Below, one piece after another: positions 31,751-42,166 of a stretch of DNA of 64,000 nucleotides. Source of the DNA: Yarrowia lipolytica. Lineage: Eukaryota > Ascomycota > Dipodascomycetes > Dipodascales. The stretch's first letter is position 1. Every line of letters starts with the position of its first letter. The stretch covers positions 2,666,001 to 2,730,000 of the forward strand of contig NC_090773.1 in the NCBI RefSeq assembly GCF_001761485.1. The letters run 5' to 3'. The notes below the pieces were generated by a model. The model ran no database searches, was not told the DNA's origin, and saw only the letters and a list, made by a program, of their open reading frames with translations. The translations under genes and the position numbers were made by a program.

Positions 31751-33563
31751 GGTGTTGATCCTAGCAGCACCCTTCGCCAATGATTTGTCAAGTGGAGCAT
31801 GTCAGATAACAAATATCCGGATCGCATTGCAGATAAACGGTGATTCTGGAGATGGCGGTTCTCACTACTCGGGCTGGTCCGAAAAAGAATTCCAACGACT
31901 CTTGAAGACTCGGACAGATTGGTTAGACTACTGTGCGGCGTTGGTGAGAATCGACGGAGCTCCGAATGGGATGTTGAGGATTTTGCCGTCGAACACTCCG
32001 GAGTCTGAGCCATGGCTCCAGTGTCATCTCTTCAACATCTATAGCTGGACTGTCATTTTCAGCTATCGTTCATCCCTCCTGTCCGCTCCCTGCGTCGAGA
32101 CATCTCCAGCACCAGATTCGAGAGAGGTCCGGGCATGATTGATCATCAAGTTCGACTACCCGGGAGTTTGGCAACGACGACGGAGCCTACCAGGCCCGCT
32201 ACTCCGTCTCTACTCTGTAAGCTGGTCTCACCTGTCGTGAGTCCTGCTCTGGGTAACCTGCGCCCCAACTCCTGGAACGAGTTGCGCACCGAATTCTCTA
32301 ACCTAGCCCGTGCTCTCCTCTTTGTTCGCGTGGATCACGAGGAGATTTCCCGTTACTTTTCCCATTCAGTTTTTCCAATACGGCTGATCATCAAGTTACT
32401 ACCGGTACTTGCCGGAGAACTTCATTGGAGCCAGCCGCGAACTAGACGTCTTTATATTGTGTCTAAGACGAGGTTTTGAGGACCTCTCGGGTTCTAGAGA
32501 ACACGGGCATGGTGGAGGGAAGGCAATAGGAAGGAACAGTGCATCAACCGTTCTCAGTGCATCAACCGTTCTCCGTGTACAGCTGGGACCACGTTGAGAC
32601 CAAGAGCAGTCTTGAGACGAGAAACGCGGTTCTCAGCCATACAGTTAGAACTCTGGTGGTAGGAGGCGATGGTGAATAGCTCAACGCCAAGGGAGTGAGC
32701 AAGGATTTTCGAGTCTGCCTCGATCAGAAGGAAATGGGCGCATAGAAAAGCTGATGTTTGATACCAACATCGCCAAATACAATTCTCGAAGAAAAAAAGT
32801 TCGTCCTCTCCCTATCAACCACCGCGACAACACCTACACCAAAACGCCCAAAAATAACCCGATCCGCACAAACTAAACGCCAATCAACCAAACCAAACAT
32901 AACAACCATTTCCCCCTTTCAATCTCCCCTCCATCTCCGCCCCATTTCCCTCAAACCCCGGGGCCATATCGCCGTTACCACCCTACAGGGCTCTCTTTCT
33001 TGGCATGCAAATACAACCAATAAAAGAACCGCCAACTGCATCTCTGATCAGATTGATTAGATTGAAGGGAAGGGAGGGAGAGGCAGACAGAGACTGACTC
33101 TCGCGGGTCACGTGATCTCCAGAGAGAGTAAATAATTAGCGGTCACGCGACCCCGCCGTTTCGTCGTCGTCGTCGTCGTCGTCGTACCTGCTCGCTACTT
33201 GGTACTCACGCTCGCTCCGTCTCCGCGGCTAAGTACTCCGTCGTCTCAGGGTTAGGGATGCTGAAATCTCCACACCACAGTTTGAAATTAAGGTTTAGAC
33301 ATGTCAAGGATGCGCATGTCACTTTTCTAGTGTACACCTCATTCTCACTCCTACACCACCACCACATCTGTTCATCAGTTGAGTACTTGAGAGACCGACC
33401 GAGCGGAAACAATAGTACAGGGCAGTTAGTTGACACAGACAGAGGAAGAGAAGCGGTGAACAACGGCGAATTCAGACACAGCAACATCACACAGAGTGGC
33501 AGACACAAGAGACAAGACTGCATCGCATACGCCACGACACGACACGACACGACAAGAGACAAG
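31751..33563. other. Intergenic region with a possible gene relic
   Basis: About 1.8 kb upstream of VPS17. Between about 32130 and 32470 protein-like fragments appear in different plus frames (LIIKFDYP, FGNDDGAYQARYSV, YRYLPENFIGASRELD), suggesting a decayed gene that I cannot identify. TGATCATCAAGTT occurs twice there. A (TCG)8 microsatellite (33161-33184) and a CACGTG (33109) precede VPS17. Confidence 0.35.
33161..33184. repeat. (TCG)8 microsatellite
   Basis: Eight perfect TCG triplets in the VPS17 upstream region. A second short array of CACGA units lies at about 33533-33553, just before the VPS17 ATG. Confidence 0.9.
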
Positions 33564-35309
33564 ATGGCTTCTGCAGTGCCCTACAATCCGGACGGGTTTG
33601 ATAATCCGTTTGCGGAGAGTGAAAACGGACACGGTGTCCTCAACAACCACGACGATGACAAGGGAAATGTTGGCGGGGCTGGCGAGGCGGATGAGACGTC
33701 CAATGCGGTTTACGAAGAGGAGCCTGCCGACGACAACAAGCCGTTTGTGGGTGAGGACGGTGATGACGACGCGCATGACGTTGGCAGCGTCAGTGTTCAT
33801 GGGGGGTTTGGCGAGCAGGGGGCTCACGACACGGCAGAGAGCGCAAGCGACCAAGTCGTCAGTGGCGACAATGCTGCTGACAGTGCTGCTGTCGACGGCG
33901 CTGCCCCTGCCCCTGCCGACGGAGCCACCGATGCTGATGCCATCTCCGCCACCAAGCCTGCTGACGGCGAAACGAAAAAGCCGGTCAAGCGGTTCCTCAA
34001 GATCCGAGTCATGGCAATAGAGCCCGGCAAAACCATCATCTATCGCCTTGAAGGCACCACCAACTTCCCCAAGTACCGCACCTCGCACTATCGAGACATC
34101 CGGCGCACCCACGGCGAGTTCGTCGCGCTGTTTGAGCATCTCAACGGCGCCAACGCAGAGTGCTTTGTGCCTGCTGTCCCCGCGCTACCTTCCGGATCTA
34201 TCGGCAACTCTAACAACACCCATGCCGCCGAACAGGCCCGCAAGGTGATGCAGACTTGGCTGGATCGGGTCTGTGGCGACCCCATCTTGTGTCGCGACGA
34301 CGAAATGCGCTTTTTCGTGGAGGCCGACTTTGGTTACAGCCCCAACGTAAAGCGACGACCCCCCGCCACCGGTCTCAAGCGAAAGGCCATGAAGCAGTGG
34401 GCTCCCCCCTTAGACGACAATGCTGAGCTCCGTGACTTCCGACCGGTGGTCAAGGCTCTCTACAATACTGGATCCGATACAGTGTCCAAGTACGAACGCC
34501 AATGCAAGATTGAGCGGCAACTTGCCCTCGGTCTGGCCGAGCTAGGCCACAAGACCATTGCCTGTGGCGACGTACTGAACCCCGGCGCAGCAGCTCTGCG
34601 GTCCCGTGATCTGGGCCCTGTCTTTGCCGCATTCGGCCAGGCACTTGTGTCTGTGTCTGACATTGCTTACGCGCGAGCTGCTGTCCAGATTGCATCGTTT
34701 GTGGATCCCCTCGATCTAGTGTCCCAGACCGGCTACGTGGCCAAGGAGCAGCTGACCAACCGGCACTTGCTGATGCGGGAGTTAGAGACTCTGCAAACCA
34801 ATGCCAAGAACAAGCATATTGCCGCTGAGCGCATCAAAATCTCCGGCCAGCACAACCCCCACAAGGTCGATGAGGCCATTGCTCTGTACGAGGAGGCTAC
34901 GCGGGCCGAGACTCGGCTCTCGAACCGTCTCAAGCGCATTTCCGACGCCTTGTGTATCGGCAAGACCAAGCTGACCAAGAACGTCGAGGAGGATCTCACC
35001 CAGGCCGTGCGGGAAGTGACCCAGCGGGTCATTGAGTGCGAGCGAAGGACGCTTGCTGTGTGGGAAAACATCCGAGGCGATGTCCGGGCTGCCGACGGAG
35101 CTCGGGGCGGTCTTTCTCGTCTTGGCAGAAAGCGGGTGGGTGCTTCTCAGGCCCAGACCCGGTCCCAGGGCCCTGGAGGCGATGCTTGGTCGGGAGACCG
35201 AAAGGTGCGAGCCGAGGATCAGGACCAGGAGGTAGATGAGGGCGATCTGGACGAGAGCAGGGTGGATGCCAAGATGGCAGCATCGTTGCTTGGTGGAAGC
35301 ACCTTTTAG
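33564..35309 (+). CDS. VPS17: Vps17, retromer sorting nexin (PX-BAR)
   Basis: 581 residues from the ATG at 33564 (context AAGATG); the open frame continues upstream to 33258 but only with leader-like sequence. Residues 1-140 are acidic and probably disordered, with an early NPF (FDNPFAESE). About 143-258 is a PX domain (HYRDIRRTHGEFVALFEHL, then a P-rich loop FVPAVPALP). About 280-510 is a helical BAR region (YERQCKIERQLALGLAELG, RLSNRLKRIS). Vps17 pairs with Vps5 to form the membrane-tubulating half of retromer for endosome-to-Golgi recycling. The length agrees with yeast Vps17. It is convergent with LIG4, 172 bases apart. Confidence 0.85.
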   Translation: MASAVPYNPDGFDNPFAESENGHGVLNNHDDDKGNVGGAGEADETSNAVYEEEPADDNKPFVGEDGDDDAHDVGSVSVHGGFGEQGAHDTAESASDQVVSGDNAADSAAVDGAAPAPADGATDADAISATKPADGETKKPVKRFLKIRVMAIEPGKTIIYRLEGTTNFPKYRTSHYRDIRRTHGEFVALFEHLNGANAECFVPAVPALPSGSIGNSNNTHAAEQARKVMQTWLDRVCGDPILCRDDEMRFFVEADFGYSPNVKRRPPATGLKRKAMKQWAPPLDDNAELRDFRPVVKALYNTGSDTVSKYERQCKIERQLALGLAELGHKTIACGDVLNPGAAALRSRDLGPVFAAFGQALVSVSDIAYARAAVQIASFVDPLDLVSQTGYVAKEQLTNRHLLMRELETLQTNAKNKHIAAERIKISGQHNPHKVDEAIALYEEATRAETRLSNRLKRISDALCIGKTKLTKNVEEDLTQAVREVTQRVIECERRTLAVWENIRGDVRAADGARGGLSRLGRKRVGASQAQTRSQGPGGDAWSGDRKVRAEDQDQEVDEGDLDESRVDAKMAASLLGGSTF

Positions 35310-35481
35310 CGTGGCTTATTGTAGACGCCGTGTCCACATATTACACGTTCTGCTCCGCATCCGGGATAAAATGATTGATGACAATGTATGAATAATGAGT
35401 AATGAAAATGATATTGACGGCTAGAATACGAGTAGTTTGATTGCAGGTGTATTTCTTCCATATGGAGTGTTATTTGAAGGG

Positions 35482-38352
35482 TTATAGAGGGTAATCGTCC
35501 TCAATCTCCACCGTTCCGTTCTTCCAGCTCTCCTCGACCCACTTGATGGACACCACTCTGAACGGAAACACCTGTTCCGAGGACACCCTTCTCAGCTCTT
35601 TAGCCTCCTCTTCCGTTTTGGCAACCGCCACCACCAGGTCTTTCATGTCGGTCACGAGATTGGCTCCTCCAAATTGCAGGCATCTCAAGGCGTCGTAGGC
35701 TCTGAACTGGGTCTCCAGAGCAACAGTGTCCATATTGGAAGTCGACATGTACACCTTTTTGCCATAGAAGAGCATTCCCTTGGGCACGGCTCCATCATTG
35801 GTTTCCAGAACCTCCATCATCAAGTCAGGGGGGTTTGTTTGATCCAGATCAAACTGGTCCATGAACCGCAACACCTCCTGCATCTCTTTGTAGGTCAGAG
35901 GGCGGGTGTAACTGTCTCCAAACTCGTCGACATTTGTCTTGGCAAGTGCAAGTGTTTCGGCACTCGACTCCAGCAGATTTCGCGGCTCCAGAGCCACTAG
36001 TTTCTCCTCGTTGATGCAATCCAACAGCCAGTTGGGTCGAATCACATCCACACCATGGACCCGTTTAGTCAGAGCCTGGACCTTGATAGTTCGGGTGTCT
36101 GCAACGGGAATCGTGTGTGGTCCTTCGACCGTCTGAAACACAGTACCTCCGTGCTTCTTGATGAGATTTTCCACCGCGGCTTTAGACATGTACCGAGGAG
36201 AAGACATGTCTGAGAGCACAGCAAAAGACGTGGCTTTGAAAACAGACGTCGGCCTTTCATCAGTACCCAGCTCGTCTTCGTCAGAAGACACGTTTGCCAG
36301 TTTCAGCCGTTTGGCCCCTCTTCCGGGACCTGCATTGCGTCTCTTTCTGTCCTCCAGCTCCAACTCCTTGTTTTCAGCCTCCATTTCAGCTGTTTGTCTG
36401 AGCTCCGCAAACTGAGAAATGGTCAGTCCGTCTTCCCATGTCTTATCCAGTCGCAGGGCTCGGAATCTAGGAAACCGCAGACACAACCCGACCTTGTACT
36501 GGTCACTAGCAACTACTGAAGCAGCCTTGACCTCGACCACCACACTGTCCGACGGCTCGATCCAGACATCTGGACGTTCTAGGTCGCCATTGGGGCCCGC
36601 CAGAAGCACGTTTTTGGGCTTGTCGTTCTTGTCCCATCGTTTCCATTTGCCCTCGGTCTTGGTGCGAATAGCCTGGTAGTCACCCGCAGTCAGGCCACCC
36701 CCCACTTTGAAAAAGGACCAAAACTGGTCCGATCCATCAGCCCGAAGACCGCAAAGATACGAGGAAAGAATACTGCCTCGTTTTCCTGAACCATAGTAGC
36801 CTCCAATAATGACAACATCGAGCTTCTCGCCGAATTCAGACATGTACTCAGGTTTCATTTTCAGCCACGAATCGTCTCGAGTGTTCACCCTGTAGACAGA
36901 AGTAGGGTCTTTGATGACCAGTCCTTCGGACGACTCTGCAATGATCTTTCGCATGCAAGTCTCGATTTCAGCAGCGGTGGTGGCCTCGGTGTAGGGTAAC
37001 ACTTCCAGAACTCCTTCCTGACCCACAGTCTCGTTATCAGTCCTTGCAAAGATGGTCCGAAGTGTTCTCTTGCGCTCAGCTAGAGTGTAGTCCACCAGAG
37101 GCTTATCGTTGAGTAAAAGAATGTCAAATACCATGAACATGGGTTTAGTGAGGTTCAGGTCGTTCTGTTCGTTTCGGTTGGCCGTTCTCAGAGTTCCAAA
37201 CGGGATAATCTTCTTGGTGGCAGGATCATAAGCCACCATTTCGCCGTCCAGCACACAGTTTCTGACCTTGGGGTTGATGATACCTCTAAGACGTTTGGTC
37301 AGAGAGCCAGAAGCGTCATCCAGAGAGTTTCCATACGTCTCGGTGAAGTCCTTGGACCGTCTGCTCCACCAGTGGAACTTGTTGCCATATTCGCTCATGT
37401 GCATCTGCATTCTCTCTCCGTCAATCTTTTCTTCAATGTAGAACGGTCTGCCCTTGAAGTGTTTTCCGGCAATGTCCTGGCCCGAGTATTTCGGAAACGC
37501 GGCGATTTGCGGCATGAAACAGGCGAATAACGACACTTGGGCCTCTGCGGAAGTCAGCCGTTTAGTAGGATCTGTCAATTCCCAGCAGACGCGTTTCAAA
37601 CTGGCAGTGACGTTGAACAAAGACTCGGCATCGGGATGCCAGGGCTCAAAAAACACCTTTTCCGTCGCGTTCATCTTCATCTGCCGCAAAATGATATTCA
37701 CCAGCCATTTGAGCTCCGTGGCGTTCATGTGCTTGTAGAAGTAGGTTAGAATCTCAATCTGCCTGGCCTGGTCCGTTTCTCCGTCGGCCAAAAGATCCAG
37801 TCGCTCATTGACCTCGTCCACGGTCATATGGCCGTAGTCGGTAAGACTGGTTCGCTTGCTCAGCACTTCGTAGCACCGTTTGGAGAAGTTGCCGGCGCTT
37901 TCGTTGCCTCCTTGTTTCCATTCACTCAACGCCTTGGCATCGGGCGAATCTTTGGCCAAATTGAGCACCTTGACCCACAGACGGCCCAGCGCCTTTTCCT
38001 TGAGCCCGTACACGGCCCGTTCTCGGTCTTTGTCCGGTAAGATGAGACGGAAGGCAGGATAAATGTCCTTGCCAACCTCCTCTACCCACCCCTTGATGAA
38101 CTGAGAGGCAATGTGAGCCTTGGCCTCGGTCGGTTTCTTGCGCAGAGCTGCAACCACGGCCGAGAGATTGACCAGCGGCTCGAACAGGTTGCGGACGAGA
38201 GTGGAAAACCGAGGAGAGGGCCCATGGTTGGTCGGTGCCACAATTGTCGTTTCCACCGCGTCCTGGACAATGGAAAACTTTCGAGACGCCGCAGAGCCCG
38301 TTGCCGGGTCAACGGCAGTTTCTTCCAGCTCGGGTCGCCGCTCGCTCGACAT
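35482..38352 (-). CDS. LIG4: DNA ligase IV (non-homologous end joining)
   Basis: 956 residues. The ATP-dependent ligase core has the adenylated Lys309 in EEKIDGER (motif I), followed by the nucleotidyltransferase motifs (RNCVLDGEMVAYD, SEGLVIKDP, WLKMKPEY) and an OB-fold part. The N-terminal domain (about 45-280) is the DNA-binding domain of eukaryotic ligases. Two C-terminal BRCT domains (about 710-805 and 865-956) with a linker identify ligase IV, which binds Lif1/XRCC4 and seals broken ends with Ku70/Ku80. The length matches fungal Dnl4/Lig4. No frame defect is seen. Confidence 0.95.
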   Translation of the reverse strand: MSSERRPELEETAVDPATGSAASRKFSIVQDAVETTIVAPTNHGPSPRFSTLVRNLFEPLVNLSAVVAALRKKPTEAKAHIASQFIKGWVEEVGKDIYPAFRLILPDKDRERAVYGLKEKALGRLWVKVLNLAKDSPDAKALSEWKQGGNESAGNFSKRCYEVLSKRTSLTDYGHMTVDEVNERLDLLADGETDQARQIEILTYFYKHMNATELKWLVNIILRQMKMNATEKVFFEPWHPDAESLFNVTASLKRVCWELTDPTKRLTSAEAQVSLFACFMPQIAAFPKYSGQDIAGKHFKGRPFYIEEKIDGERMQMHMSEYGNKFHWWSRRSKDFTETYGNSLDDASGSLTKRLRGIINPKVRNCVLDGEMVAYDPATKKIIPFGTLRTANRNEQNDLNLTKPMFMVFDILLLNDKPLVDYTLAERKRTLRTIFARTDNETVGQEGVLEVLPYTEATTAAEIETCMRKIIAESSEGLVIKDPTSVYRVNTRDDSWLKMKPEYMSEFGEKLDVVIIGGYYGSGKRGSILSSYLCGLRADGSDQFWSFFKVGGGLTAGDYQAIRTKTEGKWKRWDKNDKPKNVLLAGPNGDLERPDVWIEPSDSVVVEVKAASVVASDQYKVGLCLRFPRFRALRLDKTWEDGLTISQFAELRQTAEMEAENKELELEDRKRRNAGPGRGAKRLKLANVSSDEDELGTDERPTSVFKATSFAVLSDMSSPRYMSKAAVENLIKKHGGTVFQTVEGPHTIPVADTRTIKVQALTKRVHGVDVIRPNWLLDCINEEKLVALEPRNLLESSAETLALAKTNVDEFGDSYTRPLTYKEMQEVLRFMDQFDLDQTNPPDLMMEVLETNDGAVPKGMLFYGKKVYMSTSNMDTVALETQFRAYDALRCLQFGGANLVTDMKDLVVAVAKTEEEAKELRRVSSEQVFPFRVVSIKWVEESWKNGTVEIEDDYPL

Positions 38353-38791
38353 GTTTTTGGCGGTGTGAGTTGTCTTGATGTCTAGATCCAGTCAGGTCAG
38401 CTATAGTTGGAGGAGTGCAGCATATGCATGTTAGCCGCAAGACCATGCGGGGAGACGTAATTTGAAGGGGGGGGCAAAGATGATATTAAATGACAAGCAA
38501 TTGGCATCAAAATTGGGAAAGCGGTTTCTGATGGCTGTGTCTGCTAGTAGTAAAATTTTCAGTCCGATTGCTTACGTTTTGGCTGAGATATAGTGGATTG
38601 TTAATGTTTCGTTTTTGTAAAGCTGATCAAGAAACAAAGCTAACAAGACCTAACAAAGCTAACAAAACCTAACAACTAGCAGGAGCTAGCTAGAGCTACA
38701 TACAGTACGAGTACCAGTAACTACAGCAGTTGTAAAGTCTCTCGCTACTATAAGACAGCTATGTTATAAAGAGACAAGTTTTAAAACACTT
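38353..38791. other. Intergenic region with a short tandem repeat
   Basis: Lies between the LIG4 start and the 3' end of the BTB gene. Two to three copies of an AAAGCTAACAAGACCTAAC-like unit occur at 38636-38675. No gene is seen. Confidence 0.5.
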
Positions 38792-39676
38792 TTAAGCCCT
38801 CAATGTCTCCTCTTCCACCCTCAAATCCTCCTCCAGCTGATCAACTTCCTCCAGAGACAGCTCCTCCAAAGCCCCGCTGCTGTGTAGTTCGTGTCTGTGA
38901 CCGGCCAAAAACCGCGCCATATGCAATTGCACCTCTTCACAGCGGGCCTCGTATGCATTTCTCCATCCTAGCAGACTCTTGACAGTGTCCAGAGGCTCCT
39001 TGAGCACCCGCGTTCTGGCCATGGCGGTCAACTCGGGAAGATCGTAGACACTTGACAGCACCAAAACGCCCGAGGCCAGCTCGAAACCCATTTGCTGCTC
39101 TTCCTCGTACAAGTACGAGACCAATGCTTCCACCCATTCGTGCGGATAGGATAACAGCAGTCTTCTGTTGGCCGTCTCCTGCATGTTTGAATCCATCAGA
39201 GCCTTGAAGAAGGGCCAGACAGCAGATAGAACCACAGAATGCACTCCTATTGCTGTTCCCTCTTTTGAAATGATGTGGAAATCGAAGTCGCCACCCCGTC
39301 TGATCTTGGCAGCCGCCGTCAGTTGCGGTTCTCGCTTCCGAAGCCTTGTCTTCAGACACTCAAACACAGCGTCGGAGATATTCTCACTGTTGAGCTCCTT
39401 TTCGTTCTCTTGGGTCAGAAATCGGTTCTCGGTGGGAAACTTGACCAACAATGCATCTCCCTCGCACTCATGGTACTCCACCAGCTGCTCCTGCTCGCTC
39501 AACCGAGCGTCGGGGTAGTCAATCAGCTCCTCCGTCTTGGTATCTTCCAGGGCCACCGCATGGTACAAATAACTGGTGAGCTTGAGGTCGAGAAATAAGT
39601 GCAGTCTTTTGGTTTCGCCAACATCGAAATATATTCTCTCGTAGACCTTGCGGATATCTTCCAAGGTCAGAGGCAT
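38792..39676 (-). CDS. BTB/POZ-domain protein
   Basis: 294 residues from the ATG at 39676 (AAAATG context); an upstream in-frame ATG at 39715 would add 13 residues. A BTB fold covers about 130-215: GDFDFHIISKEGTAIGVHSVVLSA, then WPFFKALMDSNMQET and WVEALVSYLYEEE. BTB proteins dimerise and often act as substrate adaptors of Cul3 ubiquitin ligases or in signalling. No second domain is visible; the C-terminus is glutamate-rich and helical. No specific orthologue is recognised. Confidence 0.75.
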   Translation of the reverse strand: MPLTLEDIRKVYERIYFDVGETKRLHLFLDLKLTSYLYHAVALEDTKTEELIDYPDARLSEQEQLVEYHECEGDALLVKFPTENRFLTQENEKELNSENISDAVFECLKTRLRKREPQLTAAAKIRRGGDFDFHIISKEGTAIGVHSVVLSAVWPFFKALMDSNMQETANRRLLLSYPHEWVEALVSYLYEEEQQMGFELASGVLVLSSVYDLPELTAMARTRVLKEPLDTVKSLLGWRNAYEARCEEVQLHMARFLAGHRHELHSSGALEELSLEEVDQLEEDLRVEEETLRA

Positions 39677-39715
39677 TTTGGAACGACAAAGAGCGCAACT
39701 GAGTGAGTTTTGCAT

Positions 39716-40203
39716 CTGAACTGTGTTTGACAAAATACCCAAAAGCCGTGATGATTACTAACCCATCATTCTGGCGGAGAGGTGTGTCGTTGGAGTCAAT
39801 GTCAATGTCAATGGTGTCAATGGTGTCAATTCCTGAGGAACCGTGCATCATTGTATAATGTGCCCAAGTCTTGTGTACCACAGTAGGTGTCCTGTAGTCT
39901 ACATCAGATCAATAAATATCATTTAGTATACATACAGTGGATCTTCTTGTGTGCTGTACAGTCCGAGTATGAGTACGAGTCCGAGTACAAGTACACAGTG
40001 CGAGCGAGTACATCCAATCACAGCGCGTGCGAGTACAAGTAACCAATACCTGCCAACCATGCAACCCGTATCAACACGTCTCAAGAGGGAAACCTTCACA
40101 TAGAGTCCTCGTCATCCAGACGTGTTCCGCTGCATCAATCCTCGAATCTCGCGGCCGGCCAGATTCGCAGCTTGCAAGGTTCACTCCCCCTCTCTTTCTC
40201 TCT
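39716..40203. promoter_or_regulatory. Upstream region of the BTB gene with GAGTAC repeats
   Basis: Tandem GTCAAT-type units lie at 39793-39830 and imperfect GAGTAC units at 39964-39995, continuing as GCGAGTACAAGTAA near 40029. It also contains the 3' end region of the J-protein gene. No gene is seen. Confidence 0.45.
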
Positions 40204-40818
40204 TTAGCCCAACAACTTGCGCTTCTTCTTCTTATCTCCCCCCTTTTTCTTGAACTCTCTCCAATTACCCACTCTGGTATCGCGTCCATCTTCCCAGGCC
40301 TTTTGCTCCAATCTCGCCTTCATTCTCTCCTCCTGCTCCTCCTCCAGCTTTCTCTTCATCCGGCCCTCCTCCTCCATCTTGGCTTTGACCGCCAGCCTTT
40401 TGCGCAGCTCCCGCTCAATCAGAAGATCCTTGGTTTTCTCCTTCCACTCGCTCAGAAACTCCTCCCCTTTAAGTCGCTCGTCGTGGATAGTCCACTTTTT
40501 CTCCCGGATCAAAACTGTCCGCGCATCGGCATACACGCTGTCCAGCCGCTCCCGTGACTTGTCGTCCTGCAGCACCTTCTCGGCTTTCTTGAGTTTGTCG
40601 AAGGCGTCGGGCGCCCGTGTGTTCTTGGTCTTGTCCGGATGGATCAAAAGTGACTTCTTGCGGTAGGTCTGCTTGATCACCTCCGTGTTGCAGCCCGGTT
40701 GGAGCGCCAACACCGAGTAAGCGTCCAGCTGGAACGCGCCAAGAATGCGCTCAATCTCCACGTCACATGAGTGCTCCTTGTCCTCTTGTTGCAGGATACT
40801 GTCAATGTTTTCCGACAT
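40204..40818 (-). CDS. DNAJC8/Spf31-like J-domain protein
   Basis: 204 residues. A J-domain covers about 30-95 with the HPD signature at 60-62 (LLIHPDKTKN). After it comes a long charged helix (about 110-190, rich in E, K and R) and a basic end (KKKGGDKKKKRKLLG). Domain order and length match DNAJC8 and S. pombe Spf31, which copurify with spliceosomes. It is divergent from a U1A/U2B''-like gene, so the neighbourhood supports a splicing role. A 16-base perfect palindrome lies just before its ATG. Confidence 0.85.
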   Translation of the reverse strand: MSENIDSILQQEDKEHSCDVEIERILGAFQLDAYSVLALQPGCNTEVIKQTYRKKSLLIHPDKTKNTRAPDAFDKLKKAEKVLQDDKSRERLDSVYADARTVLIREKKWTIHDERLKGEEFLSEWKEKTKDLLIERELRKRLAVKAKMEEEGRMKRKLEEEQEERMKARLEQKAWEDGRDTRVGNWREFKKKGGDKKKKRKLLG

Positions 40819-41402
40819 GTTGTTGTCAAGTGTACAAGTACAAGTACAGTACGTACTGTAGAGACATGTTGGAGCAAGATCAAAGTTTGGAGGCTAAGAA
40901 AATGGGAGGTTTGGACTGAACAACTTTTCAAGTGTAAATTGGGAGTTTGTTAAGACAAAATGAGGTTTTATATATTGCGCAATTGGCTAATTGAGATGCT
41001 ATAATTGGTATCATACAGGTTACATAGACAGTCACAGCGTTCGTATCTCCCTCGTAAAGCTATAAATAGCCTGGGTCTGTCTTTTTCTGAGCCCTTAATC
41101 TTGCCCTATTACTTAGAATAAGCATAGTAAATAACTTCCAACTTTGTTAAACATGTCAAGTAAATGACACATATTTTGGGTGGCGTTAAGTTAGCCAATA
41201 ATGGGTCTGGAAGCTTCAAATTTGATATGGATCTATCTGCCATACTTCGCCTCAGGCTTGCCAACCCTCGTCTCCCTTGGACCTCTCTAGCGGCCTTTTC
41301 AGCCGAAGTCGATTTGCTCCATGGCCAAACTCTATTTTTCAACCCACTCCACTGTGCATCAACATCACCACCTTTTTCTTCCATCCACACAACACACACA
41401 AA
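40819..41402. promoter_or_regulatory. Divergent promoter of the J-protein and U1A-like genes
   Basis: 584 bases between divergent starts. The DNAJC8 leader contains repeated GTACAAGTACAAGTAC and the perfect 16-base palindrome TACAGTACGTACTGTA at 40845-40860. The U1A side has a CA-rich leader ending CACAAAATG. The two genes may share regulation. Confidence 0.5.
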
Positions 41403-42166
41403 ATGGCATCCATAGCTCCTTGCGAGACGTGAGTACTTTTGATTTGAAGCGAAATGCTGGATTCTGATACACAGCTAAGATCCGCGCCTCTACGACCAAC
41501 TACTAACCCAGAATATACATTCGCAACATCAACGAGAAGATCAAGATCCCAACCCTCAAAACGACACTGAAGGAGATATGCAAGGAGTACGGCGACGTGC
41601 TGGATGTGGTGGCCCATGGGAATCTGCGACTGAGAGGGCAGGCATTTGTGGTGTTTGATAGCATTGACTCGGCAGAGTCTGCCATCTCAGCGTTGAACAG
41701 CACCAAGGTGGACGGTCTGAAGGGATCCGTAGTGGAGGTGACATACGCCAAATCTCCCAGTGATGCCACGATGGCCAAAAAGGGAGACAAGGAGCTGGAC
41801 GCCCATGTGAGAGCAAGAGTGGCTCAGAAGGAGCTCAAACAGCTGTCCGATTCCAACAAACGACGTGCGGAACCTGTCAGAACAGCCGAAACGCCGGCAA
41901 AGAAGGCCAAGACAAGCACAGAAACCACCTACAACCCCGTGCACAAGATTCTGCTGCTCCAGAACCTTCCCAAGTCGGCCTCCCAAGATACTGTGGCTGC
42001 TCTGTTTTCAGATCTGCCCGGCTACGTGGAAGTGCGTCTTGTGCCTGCTCGTCAGGTTGGTTTTGCCGAGTTTGAGACCGAGGCTCAGGCCGTGGTGGCC
42101 AAGGAAAAGAGCCAGGGAGCTGACATTGACGGCGAGAAGCTCATTGTCAGCTACGCCAAGAAGTGA
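41403..42166 (+). CDS. U1A/U2B''-family snRNP protein (two RRMs), one intron
   Basis: Exon 1 is 41403-41428, the intron 41429-41511 and exon 2 41512-42166; joined they give 226 residues. The donor is GTGAGT and the acceptor TACTAACCCAG, so the branch site sits one base before CAG. The junction gives PCETIYIRNINEKIK, the hallmark RNP2 start of U1A and U2B''. RRM1 (about 10-88) contains RNP1 as RGQAFVVFD. After a basic, alanine-rich linker, RRM2 (about 150-226) begins KILLLQNLPKSA and contains VGFAEFE. U1A binds stem-loop II of U1 snRNA, U2B'' binds U2 snRNA; the single protein may serve either, as Drosophila SNF does. Confidence 0.92.
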
